Numbered from the stretch's first letter, positions 1 through 11,958 are shown. The stretch: DNA of 64,000 bases from Ctena decussata (GCA_963989385.1 OZ022499.1:34278993-34342992), one strand, 5' to 3'. A program made the numbers and translations. Notes: generated by a model not told the origin, from the sequence alone.

Positions 1-1552
1 AACATAAGATCTCATGGATAGTTTAGAAGGTGTGGCCTTAAAATTGGTCAATGTCATTCTTTGACCTCTAAACCATGGTGACAATTAGCCCAGTGGCTTT
101 TCAAGAGACGTCTTAAATTGTCATAATATAGGAGACATGGGTCAAAGATCAAAGAATGACCTTGACCTGTTGTGCCCACAAATCTTCCATGTACTAACTA
201 CGACGACTATATAAACCAATTTTAAGGCCAAATCTTCTAAACCTGCCATGAGATCTCATGTTCTAGCATTTTCCCATACTTGACCTTGCCTTTAAAAGGT
301 CAAGGTCAGCCCAAGGTCATCATTTGAACAACCTTCATAGTACTCAAGTACCTGATGCTATATACACCAAGTTTCAAGTCCATCTATTGTTTGGTTCTTG
401 AAAAGAAGATTTGTTAAGATTTTTGTCATATATGGGCATGGCAGCCATTTTGGTCATGTGACCCAGACTGTTCGAACAAATTTTTGTTCCCTCAGCCTCA
501 AGAGGCCCTCTACGAAATTATGTTACAATTGGCCCAGTGACTTTTGAAGAGATGTGTGAAATTGTCACAATATGAGAGATCAGGGTCAAAGGTCAAAGAA
601 TGACCTTGTACATATTAATTTTTATGTACTCATCAAGATGACTGTATATACCAATTTTCGGGTTAAAATCTTCCGTAGTTTCCAAGAAATCTTATGTTCT
701 AGCATTTCCCATATAAAACCTACAGAAAGCAAATTTGACCTAACCGTTAAACGGTCAAGGTCATCCCAAGGTCATAATTTGAACAATCTTGGTAGTACTC
801 CTGTACCTGATGCTACATACCAAGTTTCAAGGCCATGCGACTACTATTTCTGGAGAAGATTTTAAAGGCTTTTATCATATATGGGCGTGGCGGCCATGTT
901 GGTCATGTGACCAGGACTGTTTGAACAACTTTTCTTTCCTAAGTCCCCTAGGGGTTATGCATGAAATTTGGTTACAATTGGCCCAGTGGGTTTTTAGGAG
1001 ATGTGTGAAATTGTCAAAATATGAGAGATCAGGGTCAAAGGTCAAAGAATGACCTTGACATCTTGTATGCATTAATTTTCATGTACTCATTAAGATGACT
1101 GTATATACCAATTTTCAAGCCAAAATCTTCAATAGTTTCCAAGAACTCTTATGTTCTAGCATTTTCCCATATAAAAGCTACAGAAAGCAAATTTGACTTT
1201 ACCGTAGAAAAGGTCAGGGTCAACCCAAGGTCATAATTTGAACAATGTTGGTAGTAATTGCGTACCCAAAGCTACATACCAAGTTTCAAGGCCATCAGCT
1301 TATTGGTTCTAGAGAAGAAGATTTTTAAAGGTTTTTATCGTATATGGGCCTGGCGGCCATGTTGGTCACGTAACCAGGACCGTTTGAACAACTTTTCGTT
1401 CCTAAGTCCCCTAGAGGCCACTTATGAAATTTGGTTAAATTTTCCTAGCGGTTTCAGAGTTGGAAGTCGTTGGAAATTGTGGACGGACGGACGACGGAGC
1501 CTTACCATCCTATAAGCTCCCCCGGAGCCGCTGGCTCAGGTGAGCTAAAAAG
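1..1552. repeat. Tandem repeat, unit about 448 bp, 3+ copies
   Basis: The phrase around CAATTGGCCCAGTG recurs near 79, 529 and 976, which gives a unit of about 448 bp; the array is cut by the left window edge and ends in a divergent last copy. Each unit carries a GGTCAAAGGTCA-like direct repeat and one or more TCAAGGTCA-like sites. The array closes at 1480-1552 with a GGACGGACGACGG stretch followed by a short inverted repeat (GGCTCAGGTGAGC). I recall similar tails from bivalve interspersed repeats. Short ORFs inside are translations of the repeat and have no family resemblance. Confidence 0.8.
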
Positions 1553-1835
1553 CTAGCAGCCTGCGTTTTCCTTCTTTGTGTTAGAGCTTCCAGCTGTCTA
1601 TTTCTGCCTGGGTATGAGTTTTCTCAATTAGATAATTGGTTGCTACTGTCGGTATATCACGATTTCTTCGACTTTGCGGAGAGGCTCTCCCTTTCTCTCA
1701 ATCATATTCATATCTAAAATGACCATAGTTTGATTTTTAATACTTGTAGGCTTACGTGTACATCAGTTTCAGAAATTTTGAAAACCTTTAAATCGTGTCT
1801 AAATTTCGACGACGTAATAGAAACTGAAAAAGTAA

Positions 1836-2720
1836 GGAAGAAAATTCTCAGGAACTGACACAGTTCAAATCCAGATCCAACCTTAGACACCATGTGGGAA
1901 AGAGGCAACACAAAATTAGTCACCACCAAAGACAACACAAGCGGCAGCCAAGAGAGCAGCAATTTTCCATGTAGGTGGTCAACTAGCCTGGCATTCGGCC
2001 CATGTATTTAGGTTTTGGCTTTGTGTATGGCAAGGTACATAACCGGTACATTACTTTCACCAAGATGTTTTATTACTTGCCCATTAAATCCAACATATTT
2101 CGAAATGTAGTGATAGAGTATGATATGTATATTCATTTTCACGTATTCATTTATGATCTTGTTTTATTTAATGGACTGACACCAGTCTAGTGGTCAACGG
2201 GCTAGCCTGAACATAACAATCAATATATCAATAACAGACAGAGCAACTAACAACACATAAAACAACCAAGAAGAACCAAAACAGGACTGCCGCATCGGGA
2301 CGACCAGTAATGAAATTACTTGGGGGGCTTAACCGGTTTATGGTCGACCAACCCTCGCCCTTTATTCTGCCTTGATTCATCAGATATTTAGTTGTTCACA
2401 AAAACAACCACCGCCCATACAGCAGTCTTTCAGAAAGCACCAATCCTGACAATAAGAACAAAACATTAAACATCTATTTTTACCTATATTTAATTTTTTA
2501 ATGCCAGGTCTAGCCTAACAAACCATATGTCAAAACAGTCAAAGCGACAAACAACATATGAAACAACTAAGAAGAACAAAAACAGAAGTGCCGCCTTTGG
2601 GACGGCCAACAATGAAATTATTAAGGGTGGTTTTGGGGGGAGGGGATCTAATTAAAATCCAAAAACGGTTTGCGGTCGAACCCTGGGTCCTGCATTGATT
2701 CATCAGACTTTTAGCTGTTC
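1836..2720. repeat. Interspersed repeat family, tandem partial copies (family also at 52-54 kb)
   Basis: The segment 1836-1992 and the segment 2186-2330 match, in the same order, parts of 53466-53712 (landmarks: TTCTCAGGAACT, CACCATGTGGGAAAGAG, TAGGTGGTCAAC, GGGCTAGCCTGAACAT). The stretch 2250-2400 is repeated at 2550-2720, both containing a GACGGCCA/GACGACCA ... ATGAAATTA block and TTGATTCATCAGA. No terminal inverted repeat or reading frame was found, so the class is unknown. Confidence 0.6.
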
Positions 2721-3796
2721 GGTTTGCGTGGAAGATTCCTAACTCATAAGTGTAATATCTCAGGAACATAGAAATCAAAATTAAAACTAAGATAAAAAAC
2801 ACGAGGGCTCACAGAAATAGCAACACTGAAATTCTGGAGCAGAAGAAACCTACCAGTTAAACCACGGCAGGCCCGACCCAAGACGTCCCGAAACGGGTGT
2901 CAGGCGTCAGCCGTCTGTGTTACTATCAAGTTTGTTTGGCGCCTTCATACAGTAGAGGCCCGACCCACCGTCTTGCAATCGAAGAAGTAAGCAAAGCTGT
3001 TATCCTTAATAGGGTTAACCACCAAGCATGCAGTTTGTCGCAAAAAGGCTTAACTGTACCTGATGCGACTATACGTATATGCTTCCATAGTAAAGGTAAG
3101 TCCCACCACATGACTTTGATGTTTGTTAATTGGTAACACATATCACATAACTAATTAATGACCTTACGTTTTGTTTTTGCTGGAGCAAATGACCACTTTA
3201 TACAGTTGACGCCAAAAGTTTCATGAAAAGGCTCTTTCCCTTTACGCTCTAAGCAAAATGGGTAGGAAAATGAAGGAGACGAACAAATACCATCCTCGCC
3301 AAAATTTGTATTGTATTTTGGCAAAGTTTGTTGTATAAACGTTTTGTTCAAAGAAAAAAAATTTTGAAGCTAGAGGGATAGATAGATAGATCTAGAAGTT
3401 TTTGTCTGAAACAAAAAGTAATGTCTCCAGCGCCCGCGGACACGATGTTTTCATGACCCCTGACACACCCCATACCCTCCCCTCAACAACACAGACACCT
3501 TTATAAATAACAGTATCAACTCCAATATTTGGACGAAAGGAAAACCATCCAAATATAATTGTTTTTACACTATACAAACATAATAATCAAGAACAGTATA
3601 TCTAAATAAACAAAAGTGTCTTTAATGTCACCACCTTTTTTTAATTTTGCGAATTCCTTAAGTGGAAATATTCCTGACTTAACCAATCACTTAAAAAACA
3701 CAGACACACACACATTTTGGCGTTCCCCTAGGTGCATGCATAAGACATCTCATGAAGACAGACAAGACTAGAAATGACTTTAATTTATACTTAACC
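2721..3796. other. No gene recognised
   Basis: About 1.1 kb with only short frames. A small GATA microsatellite lies near 3378-3392 and a CA-rich tract near 3700. No splice-bounded coding stretch or structured repeat was recognised. Confidence 0.5.
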
Positions 3797-3842
3797 GAAA
3801 GTTCTGCACGGAAGTTAAAGGAACATCCGTGCAGAACTTTTC
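3797..3842. repeat. Short hairpin
   Basis: AGTTCTGCACGGA and its complement TCCGTGCAGAACT form arms of about 13 bp around a loop of roughly 16 nt. It may be the core of a decayed inverted-repeat element. The flanks to 4870 hold no gene that I can recognise. Confidence 0.5.
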
Positions 3843-4870
3843 TCCTTAAGTATATATTGACGCATGTAAATTCAACCAGATAAAACAGACTTTTTTATGA
3901 AGGCAACACTTCTGGTTTAAGTTGTTAAGAGCAAAAAAAACTAGCACATATCTGTTTATGAGAAACGAACGGGCTTTTACAAACGGTAGGCAAAAAGTTA
4001 TTTCTTCAGATGCTCTATCTTATGGTCATTTACTGTAGTTTGTCAGTTTGTTGGGCAAGTAGGTAGTAATAATTGCGCGCGCTGAAAATTATTATAAATC
4101 TGTCATATTTACATCTAAATAATTGATTTTGATGAGCTTTCAGGCGAACATTCCTTCTTGTATGTCAAGCCATGTCAAATGTTACTCTTGTTGTACATAA
4201 TTGATTAACGTTAGGAGACATAAATAGGGCGTATGGTTGCGCATTCAGGTTAATATAAATGGATTCGGCGCAAGTAACATGCGCATTCAGATAAATGCGA
4301 CACTGCGGATTCCTTTATTTGTTTTTATTAATTTTTTATTCTTTTATTTTTTTCCGATATAAAGCCCTAATTATTGGGAAGAATATGTTTGACTCTTAAT
4401 TAAAGAGTCAGTCGCCATTTAACCAATTCATAAACATAATGAAGCAAAAAAAGGAAATCACTACAGATTTTCGTTGAATTTCAAGACTTTGCGATACATA
4501 CTGTTGCGAAGACGTACATTTCCTTAGAGTACATAGTACAAAAAGCACAAATTCAATTTTTGACCTTCTGTTCCTGTTTCTAATGTTGATTATCTTTTTA
4601 ATTGTTTCGACAGGAAAGAAGATAAAAGATGAGACTACCGTAAAGAACTGTGTATAATGGGACAATCCTGCCCTACCGGCCATATTGGCTGTACCTTGAT
4701 GACCTTTGAAACGTCTTCGAAGCTGGACAAGCCATTTAGCACTACAAATCATGAATGGATGGATGACTTGCGATTTTACGTTCTATTCAACAGTATTTCA
4801 GTCATATCAGGACGATGGGAGGATGATAATGAAGGGATGTATGCAATGAAACCCCGTTTAAGATAGAAAA

Positions 4871-4938
4871 GATTCCCGCCTCCAGCGGGTCTTGCACCCA
4901 AGACCAGCGCTTCACCTTCTGAGCCACCGGGGCTCCCA
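4871..4938 (-). repeat. Possible tRNA-derived SINE head
   Basis: Read on the minus strand, this short GC-rich patch has a perfect A-box match (TGGCTCAGAAGG) and, about 30 nt later, a B-box-like GGTGCAAGACC with one mismatch to GWTCRANNC. The A-to-B spacing is shorter than in a normal tRNA, and no cloverleaf closes well. A decayed SINE is the best guess. Confidence 0.3.
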
Positions 4939-5631
4939 CTACAAATTAAGTGTTGGCTGAATATCTACCAGTGTAGACCATGGTCAGCCTGCTTATTATT
5001 TGCTGTCTGATCTGGGTCTACCATGTCCGCCCCGGCACTTCTGTCCGAAAATTCATGGTCTTTATGGCATAACATACATATCAAAACATGTAACTATAAT
5101 ATCAAGAATTTGGCCATTGACCTAGATATGCATCTGAGTGGTCGTTGCAATGTCATTTGTGACAGAGATGACATGCTAATAGGGCAAATTGACAGCAAAC
5201 ATACTTTTGTTATGAAATGGACATGAAAAATGACCAAATACGTAATATGTAGCGCAATGGCCGAATACTAACTGCGCATTACTGTTCTTTCGCTTCTGTG
5301 GGGCAATGTGTTTCTATTTTTGTCCTATTTACTGTTAATTTGACATCATTAATTACATATACATGCATGTACATGTATATATAAAAATCTGTCTTAATTA
5401 ATGAGTTCGCTGCAGAGACTACAAGACATCACTTAATTGATAATAATAATAGTAAGTGAATATAATAATAGTATTAATGATTTTAATAATAATAATTGTT
5501 TATGCCGCTCTTGCAACAAATTTTTTTTCCCATAAAATGCAATGTCAACGCTAACTAACTTAACTGATTTTTGTCTGCCTGTCGGCCGATAATGCTGTTG
5601 GATTATCTCCCCGGCTGGCGGTTTAACTGTC

Positions 5632-5868
5632 TTAAAACGATGGTATATGGGTACACATTCAAGGGAACCAACTTGTGTGAGTCTTTGTTTGTTTGGACGA
5701 AGGGACAAAGTATACCTTTCAAAATAGGGTCTACTCTTAAAGGAAAGAAGTTGCTCTTTGAGGAGCGTTTTTTTTTTTTCCTTTCAGAGCTGACGCCCAT
5801 TTAGGAGAGAGGCAAGAACGAATATACAGATGTAAGCTTCCCCTGAAAGTGTGTCCATTCATCCTAAG
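5632..5868. mobile_element. TTAAGG-ended MITE, copy 1
   Basis: About 237 bp with degenerate terminal inverted repeats; the right end reads CCTGAAAGTGTGTCC...CCTAAG. The internal order is shared with five other copies or fragments in the window: TIR, TCTTTAAGAG-like hairpin around GAGGAGC, a GGGAGGCAAAA-like stretch, then GCTTCCCCTGAAAGTGT. The full family is best seen at 12212-12446. No transposase is present, so it is non-autonomous. Confidence 0.6.
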
Positions 5869-6078
5869 GGTAAGTTTCATCCACGAGCGTTAGCGAGTTG
5901 ATTCTCGACTCTACAACTCTTCAATTGGGCCATTTTCAGGAGTTTTGGGATAACTACACTAGTTTATCTTTTAGAAAGCTGGCGTTTTGTACTAATGTGA
6001 TTTACTTGCAAACGAGTCGAATAATATCGTTGTATTCTGGAAATTAGTTGCAAGCTTGCATGTTTCCCTGGCGTTATA

Positions 6079-6391
6079 CACTGAAAAAAAATCCGTAGAT
6101 TTTACAGTAGAATAACTGGTAACCAGCTGCCAGTCTTTTTCCCGTTATTTTTACGGGCGCCCGTAAAAATTGCAGGAATCATCAAGCAGAGTAGGACAGA
6201 ATAGAACAGGTGTCGTTTTGGTCAGATAGCCCTCCAACAATATAAAGTTATTTTCGAGTCCGGCCAGTTAACATTTCACTTCCATATCGTGATTTCCAAC
6301 AATGTCTGCAAATGCCCATAAAAATAACGGGAAAAGGACTGGCAACTGGTTGCCAGTTATTCTACCGTAAAATCTACGGATTTTTACGGTG
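6079..6391. mobile_element. MITE with TIRs of about 80 bp and TA flanks
   Basis: The left end CACTGAAAAAAAATCCGTAG and the right end, read in reverse complement as CACCGTAAAAATCCGTAG, continue as near-identical arms for about 80 bp (both include AGAATAACTGG and TTTTCCCGTTATTTTTA). The element is flanked by TA on each side (6077-6078 and 6392-6393), consistent with a Tc1/mariner-type target. It shares its CACTGTAAAAAT terminus with the element at 34198. No coding capacity. Confidence 0.8.
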
Positions 6392-6952
6392 TAGGGCTTG
6401 GGCGACTTACAAATGCATCGGCGACCCGTACTAACAGTGTAGTTCATTACTTTTACCATCTTATATTCATTATAAACAGTTTAGCCGTAACGAACGATTT
6501 CTTAAACTATTGTTAGTGACACTCAAACGACTTCAGGGTCAGTTTCTTCTCGGTGTCAACAAATTTAGTATGTAAAGAAATGAATAAGTCACCTTAATAT
6601 GACACCAACTGTTAGATGAAATGTCCATTTCTTTTATGTAGCTATATTAGATGCTTGTGTCCGCGGCGGTGACCCCTTCAGTAACCAAAAGATGTAATTT
6701 GAATTCACAAAACATTAAACGGAGAGTAGTATGACCGCAACTGGTGAACCTGCCCTTGTAGGGTCATGTCAGGGGACACGATGTACAGGGCCCGAGAGAA
6801 ACCAACAGTTTTAGAGGTTTAGATTTAATTAACTTTAATAGATTTTTCTATTTCAGTATTAAGTTTCAGCAGAATCCCCTCAAAAGAGGTGATTCTAATG
6901 AATTTTACATTCAACAAATTCGTACAGAAACGGCGAAATAAAAAAAGAAAGC

Positions 6953-7192
6953 TTAAGATGCATGGGTGCATATTTTTATCCACCATTTTTATAAGGGAAA
7001 ACAACTTTTGTGAATTCAGGTTTGTTTTCATGGGCATCCTAACCCTTTCAAAAATGGGACCAACTCTTTAAGGAAATAAAAATTCTCCTTGAGGAGCAAT
7101 TTTTTCCCTTAAGAGTTGACCCCCACTCTGAAGGGAGGCAAAAAACAAAAAACGAAAATGTTGCTTCCATGAAAGTGTACCCTTTCACCTTA
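6953..7192. mobile_element. TTAAGG-ended MITE, copy 2
   Basis: About 240 bp, same internal order as the copy at 12212: left end TTAAGATGCATGGGTGCAT, central CTCCTTGAGGAGC hairpin, TGAAGGGAGGCAAAA, then GAAAGTGTACCCTTTCACC and TTAA. Diverged from the other copies, so probably old. Confidence 0.6.
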
Positions 7193-7922
7193 ATTTTCAC
7201 TCCCAAAAAATTGTCAAAGATGGAGCTCTAGAATAATCAGAGACCAGTTTAGGTGAATTGAGCATTATGCCTATATTCTGCAACGCCTTTTACTACTCTG
7301 CCCGATCATTATTGATTCAAATACCACACTGGAAACATGTTCAAAACAAATTAACAGGTAATACCTCGCTGAATTGCCCGAAAGTGCTTCTTGATCCGGG
7401 TCTTCGCTAAGTCTCCAATGACAGCTGCATTATCTTTTCTCGCGTTGTCGTGCAATTTCCAATTCCAATACTAATTTTAGATAACGGTTAAAACGCCGCA
7501 GTTGTCAATTTGATGACAGTTCTTAAGTTACGTTTTTATTCATTTTATTACCCTATTTCCGGGTATGAGGCTGGGAAAATTAAAAAAATGTAGAAATAGA
7601 CAAGGCTGCGACTCTAGCATAAACGGAACTAAGAGATGTTTGTGAAAGTGAAAGTCTTGATAAAAAATCATTTCATTTGAAGAAACAACACAAACATTCA
7701 AAGATATAAAAGTATAAATTTTCGCTATGAAATGTAAGAACATTCTTTATTAAAGTCCACAGTGTATTTTCGCTTGCAAACCTCATCTCAAAGGCAAACT
7801 TAAATAGTTATAAAAAAATACAAATAACATGTTATGTGTGTAATTATTTGCTCAACTGAATCTTTTCTCAGTTAACTCCCTTTAATGGCTTTCCGAATGC
7901 GCTCTGTAGCATTACCTCTGTA

Positions 7923-8607
7923 TGATAATCACAGTATCCGAACGCACTGTACCATCTCGACCGGCTTTCATAGTGTTGAATCGAGAGTACAAAATTCGCT
8001 TATAACCAGTAGCCGGAAATCATTATGTTTTGAGTTTTTATCTGGAATCTGCTGCGTCATTTGTAGTTATTCAGCTTCGAAAATGTAAAGAGGTAAGTTT
8101 AATATAATTTTCTCTTCGGTCATTTACTTTATTGCCCTGTACAATGAAAAACTCCTTGGCGTCGCAGATTTTTTTCCCGAACAGCTTAAAATTAACACGA
8201 GATTGTGTCGTGCAAAACCTAGATATCATTCTTTTATCAAAACTAACAAACTTTAGATTGATAACGCCTTCCGTTTATTCTAAAGAATTTTTATAAAACA
8301 TGTAAGAAAATGCTCAAAATGGTTTAAGAATCATGCCAAGGGCGATTTGAATACTGTACCAATTACTACCCACCCATACACGACATTGTACAGGATAATA
8401 AAGTAAAAGACCGAAGAGCAAATTATATTAAACTTACCTCTTTACATTTTCAAAGCTGAATAGCTATAAATGACGCAGCAGATTCCAGATAAAATATCAA
8501 AACATAATGATTTCCGACTACTGGTTATAAGCGAACGTTTGTACTCTCGATTCAACGCTATGAAAACCGGAAGAGATTGTACATGTAGTTCGGATACTGT
8601 GATAATT
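7923..8607. repeat. Fold-back element, arms about 230 bp
   Basis: The arm 7923-8154 is repeated as its reverse complement at 8384-8607, with a spacer of about 230 bp. Arms are similar but not identical (for example GTATCCGAACGCACTG against GTATCCGAACTACATG). Each arm holds an AGGTAAGT splice-donor-like octamer, at 8091 on the plus strand and near 8432 on the minus strand. No protein is recognised. A composite or foldback DNA element is likely. Confidence 0.75.
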
Positions 8608-10734
8608 GTTCAAATCAATACTGACAGTTCGATGGCTAATTAACCAGGTTAAATCTAGTTACATAAAATCAACTTAGAACTTTTTATAATATTACATTAC
8701 TCTCACTCCTTAATTCCACCTCATTTAAACACGTGTGACCTTGTTAGGTAAACATTGCCTATTGATACAAGATGGCGATTATGTTTGCTTACTTCATAAC
8801 ATTACACATTATTTGGCTGCTTATCAAAAGTTTATGTACAATTCCGTAATCAATTTCTGACCAGTTATTATATCAGTTTCAACCATAACTGATAAAGAAA
8901 TAAGCATTGCCATCACTTTCAAGTGTTCTTTTATAGGTCTTCTGGAGGAGAAATACAACGCCACAAAACTAAAAACAAAAATGAAGTATATATATATGTG
9001 TATATCTGTACATTTAAAATCTTTTCAAAGGCTGTGTTTCGCTACTGTTTTTTTTTAAACGCCATATATATGAAAACGTATCATATAATATTGGAATGTG
9101 TTTTTTTTTGTTTTGTTTTTTCTTAATCATTTTCAGTACATGTTTTTGCTTTATCAAATTCAAAATATTATCTACCTTATAATGTTCTGACTGTGGCTGT
9201 ATTTTGTAAAAAATAATATGATTATTTTCCCAGAATAAATTCTATGCCACGGGTCAAACGCATAAAATTTGCCTTGGGCTGACTAAAGTCGTTTATTAAA
9301 TATTACAAACTATAACGATTTCAAACTAATACAATATGTAAAACTTTTCGATAAAAAAAATCGTATGTTTTTGGACGGGGTAAAACGCCTCTGATTACAT
9401 ATATCCGTTTAATGTTGTTATAATAATGATGAAAAACTTTTACTCTGGAAAATACCGTCCTGAACGCGCGTCGGTCTTGTCAGAAACGCTTATATTTCAA
9501 CCAATCAAACAAAAACTTATTAAATCTGACTTTTTCACCGTAACTTAAGGTGCTTCTGTGCTACAACTATCATTTACAAGTTTATCGAAGATGCCCATCT
9601 TTTCCCCAAAAATCGTTGCTTTGTAGATCATATCTACTACCTCGTACAACCCTGAGGTCAATTCGACCTAACTGACCGCTTGTACATTAGTGCAAAGCAA
9701 GCTCTTTAACATTATCAAAGATGCATAATGCTTATGCTATATTATGCAACTGCATCTTTCCCCTATAGCACATCATTAAAAACAAAAGGCGTATGCACAA
9801 CCCCTTGCCAAACGCCGCTTTCACGATGAAATTTAACTTATGATACGTCATACTCATCGTTCTTTATGCTATGATTGTGTAAGAAGGTCATCAAAAGTTC
9901 AAACTGCTCAACAACGCTATAAGCTGTGGTCATTGGCTGACCACTGCAGTCAGTGTTAGTTAGTAGGAGGGTCATATTGTACAATACATATAACGGGGAA
10001 TTTACACTTTTATTTTCACTTCTTGGATTTTTGAAAATTTTCGGAAACTACATGAAAACGGTAGGACATTTATCAACACCTATCATATATATTGTGACTT
10101 ATCCTTGAACTTATTGGAGTATAGATCATCATAAATCAAGAGTTAGTTTGTATAACAAATCAGTTATTTACAAATATCTACTTGTGCTTGTCCGATTGTT
10201 ATTGATTTTTTTTTCTCCTAAGATTGCTCGATTCCTAGATGCTAAATCTCGCTTGTACAAGTCCTGAACGTCATTATCTATTAAATTTGTATTTTTCAAT
10301 ACATACTTCTGTCTGACTGTATCTTTTTAACGACATCTGGGAAGGCTGTTGATGTTGTTTACAAATTGCTTTTGCGTGACACATACATAACATGCGCAAT
10401 AATGAATCAGATTTATTTTCGAAAGTCAAATGTCAAAAAATCAGAAGAATAATTGACCATAAGTTTGTTTCACAAGATAAATGATTGAAATACAAAAAAA
10501 AAGAAAAAAAAAAAAAAGAAAAAGACATTATTTTCAGTGATAACAAAATTAATTGTCTAAATACATTCCTTTAAATGAGATCCCAAGGCCGGTAAAGTGG
10601 TGTGTCGGGGAAATGCCCATCATGCTATTTTCGAATCGAGTATTTAGAAAATTTGCAAACCCAGATTAGAGTCTGACAACCGTTTTTGTGGGGAAATTTT
10701 GTAGATATTGTCGGTAAATTAAAGTTTTGAATAT
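8608..10734. other. No gene recognised; candidate regulatory or intronic DNA upstream of the bZIP exon
   Basis: About 2.1 kb of AT-rich DNA without a supported coding stretch or clear repeat. There is an A-rich tract at 10493-10525. Because the bZIP coding exon at 11172 starts at a splice acceptor, this stretch may hold its upstream exon, promoter or intron, but I cannot place a promoter or donor with confidence. Confidence 0.4.
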
Positions 10735-11130
10735 TTTAATTGGTATGGATGCCTCCAGGTTTTCTGCCATATTTACAACGATTCAATTCTTCAGTCAATT
10801 CTTTAAGAGGAGACGAATCCTTTCAGTAAATTCTTTAAGAGGAGCACATTCTTTCCTGGGGCCGTATTCATAAAAGCTGTTGCTAAGGCTGAATGTCTAT
10901 GAAGGAGCTTCCCAACAACTACGAAATATGCTCTGGAGGAACAGTCTAAAAAGACTGTTCCTCCAGAGCAAATTTCATAGTTGTAGGGAATCTCCTTCAT
11001 AGAAATTTCGCCTTAGCAACAGCGTAGCTACGACTTAAGTCGTTTTACGAATACGGCCCCTGAACTGAAGGGAGGCAAAACTGAAAATGGCTGAGTCGCT
11101 TCGCCTGAAACTGTAGTAATTCTCCTTAAG
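10735..11130. mobile_element. TTAAGG-ended MITE, copy 3, split by a nested MITE
   Basis: The left part (10790-10858, with TTCTTTAAGAGGAG occurring twice in near-tandem) and the right part (11062-11130, CTGAAGGGAGGCAAAA then CGCCTGAAACTG and CTTAAG) match the two halves of the same family as 12212-12446. The 200-bp palindromic element at 10859-11060 sits between them, so that element inserted later. Confidence 0.6.
10859..11060. mobile_element. Palindromic MITE (GGGGCCGTATTCA ends), copy 1
   Basis: Nearly the whole element is one inverted repeat. The ends are GGGGCCGTATTCATAAA and its complement, and the centre is AACAGTCTAAAAAGACTGTT. The second copy is at 26229-26445 with the same core. The (CA)GGGGCC terminus and an apparent 8-bp duplication around the other copy suggest hAT-type mobilisation; that is inference. 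Confidence 0.8.
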
Positions 11131-11169
11131 TGTCCCAGTAGTAACCGCAATTACTGCATTATTCATTTC

Positions 11170-11171
11170 AG
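11170..11171 (+). other. Candidate 3' splice site before the bZIP exon
   Basis: The sequence TTACTGCATTATTCATTTCAG ends at this AG: a possible branch-like TTACTGC followed by a short pyrimidine-rich tract. The bZIP ATG lies 13 nt downstream with no in-frame stop between, so an upstream exon could be 5' UTR or could add N-terminal residues. Confidence 0.55.
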
Positions 11172-11184
11172 ACACAGTAACAAG

Positions 11185-11958
11185 ATGACGGACGCAGTTT
11201 TAGACTTGTCAGCCAAGTCCACAGCAGATATTGGAGGGTTTAGGAGTAGGAGATTTTCCTCCGACTCTCCGTCCAGGTCCCCTCAGTCATCACCAAGACG
11301 GCGTCTCGTATCCGATGGCAGTGACAGCGACACTTCAGCACCAACCTCAGCCATAAAACCAGTCTCAGGACCTATCCCGACTTCACTCAGGGACTCACCC
11401 ACATCAAATCCAGACACAAACAGCGACAGACCCGAACCTTCGTCACCAACCACCCCCGGGAGCAGCCGTCCATTCAAATCATATCCAATGGATGCTATGT
11501 CTATGTCATCAATGTTTACGCCGACATCGCCATTGTTATCAAGTTCATCAACATCATTACCCACTGGTTTAAACGGTGCTTTAGGATTATCATCATTATA
11601 TGACAGTGCGGCATTTCCTACATTTCCTATCACACCTTTGACATCTCATTTGCTTCAGAGAAAACGTAGATCTGACAGTAGAAACACCACTCAAAATGAT
11701 TCTGCATCAAATTCTGATTCAGAAAGTAAGAAACTCAAACATGTGCCTGAGGAGAAGAAAGACAATTTATACTGGGAACGAAGAAGAAAAAACAATGAAG
11801 CAGCGAAAAGGTCTAGAGACACTAGGCGACAGAAAGAGGAAGAAATAGCAATGAGGGCTGCATTTCTCGAACAAGAAAATCTCAAATTGAGAGCACAAGT
11901 TGCCATTTTGAAAAATGAAACTGCGAAATTACATTACATGTTATATAATAGATTGTGA
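11185..11958 (+). CDS. bZIP transcription factor, CES-2/giant/NFIL3-PAR-like
   Basis: 257 aa nuclear DNA-binding protein. Residues 191-218 are the basic region, with the signature [10 protein letters not shown] at 203-212 preceded by YWERRRK, as in the CES-2/giant/PAR/NFIL3 clade. The leucine zipper follows, with L228, L235, L242 and L249 at heptad spacing, and the protein ends at the zipper (L257). Proteins of this clade bind TTAYGTAA-type sites as dimers and act in development and circadian control; whether this one activates or represses is not shown. The N-terminal 180 residues are Ser/Pro-rich and look disordered. Residues 4-9 (VLDLSA) resemble the PxDLS motif that recruits the corepressor CtBP, but lack the proline. 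The ATG at 11185 has A at -3 and is the first after the acceptor at 11171. The whole bZIP is encoded in one exon. Orthology within the clade is not resolved. Confidence 0.93.
   Translation: MTDAVLDLSAKSTADIGGFRSRRFSSDSPSRSPQSSPRRRLVSDGSDSDTSAPTSAIKPVSGPIPTSLRDSPTSNPDTNSDRPEPSSPTTPGSSRPFKSYPMDAMSMSSMFTPTSPLLSSSSTSLPTGLNGALGLSSLYDSAAFPTFPITPLTSHLLQRKRRSDSRNTTQNDSASNSDSESKKLKHVPEEKKDNLYWERRRKNNEAAKRSRDTRRQKEEEIAMRAAFLEQENLKLRAQVAILKNETAKLHYMLYNRL

Noticed and set aside
4408..4752. 114-codon minus-strand frame with ATG
   Set aside because: Composition shifts abruptly from basic to hydrophobic to cysteine-poor random sequence, no domain, and no splice or poly(A) context. Probably chance in AT-rich DNA.
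11283..11633. 116-codon minus-strand frame in the bZIP gene
   Set aside because: Antisense shadow of the Ser/Pro-rich part of the bZIP exon.
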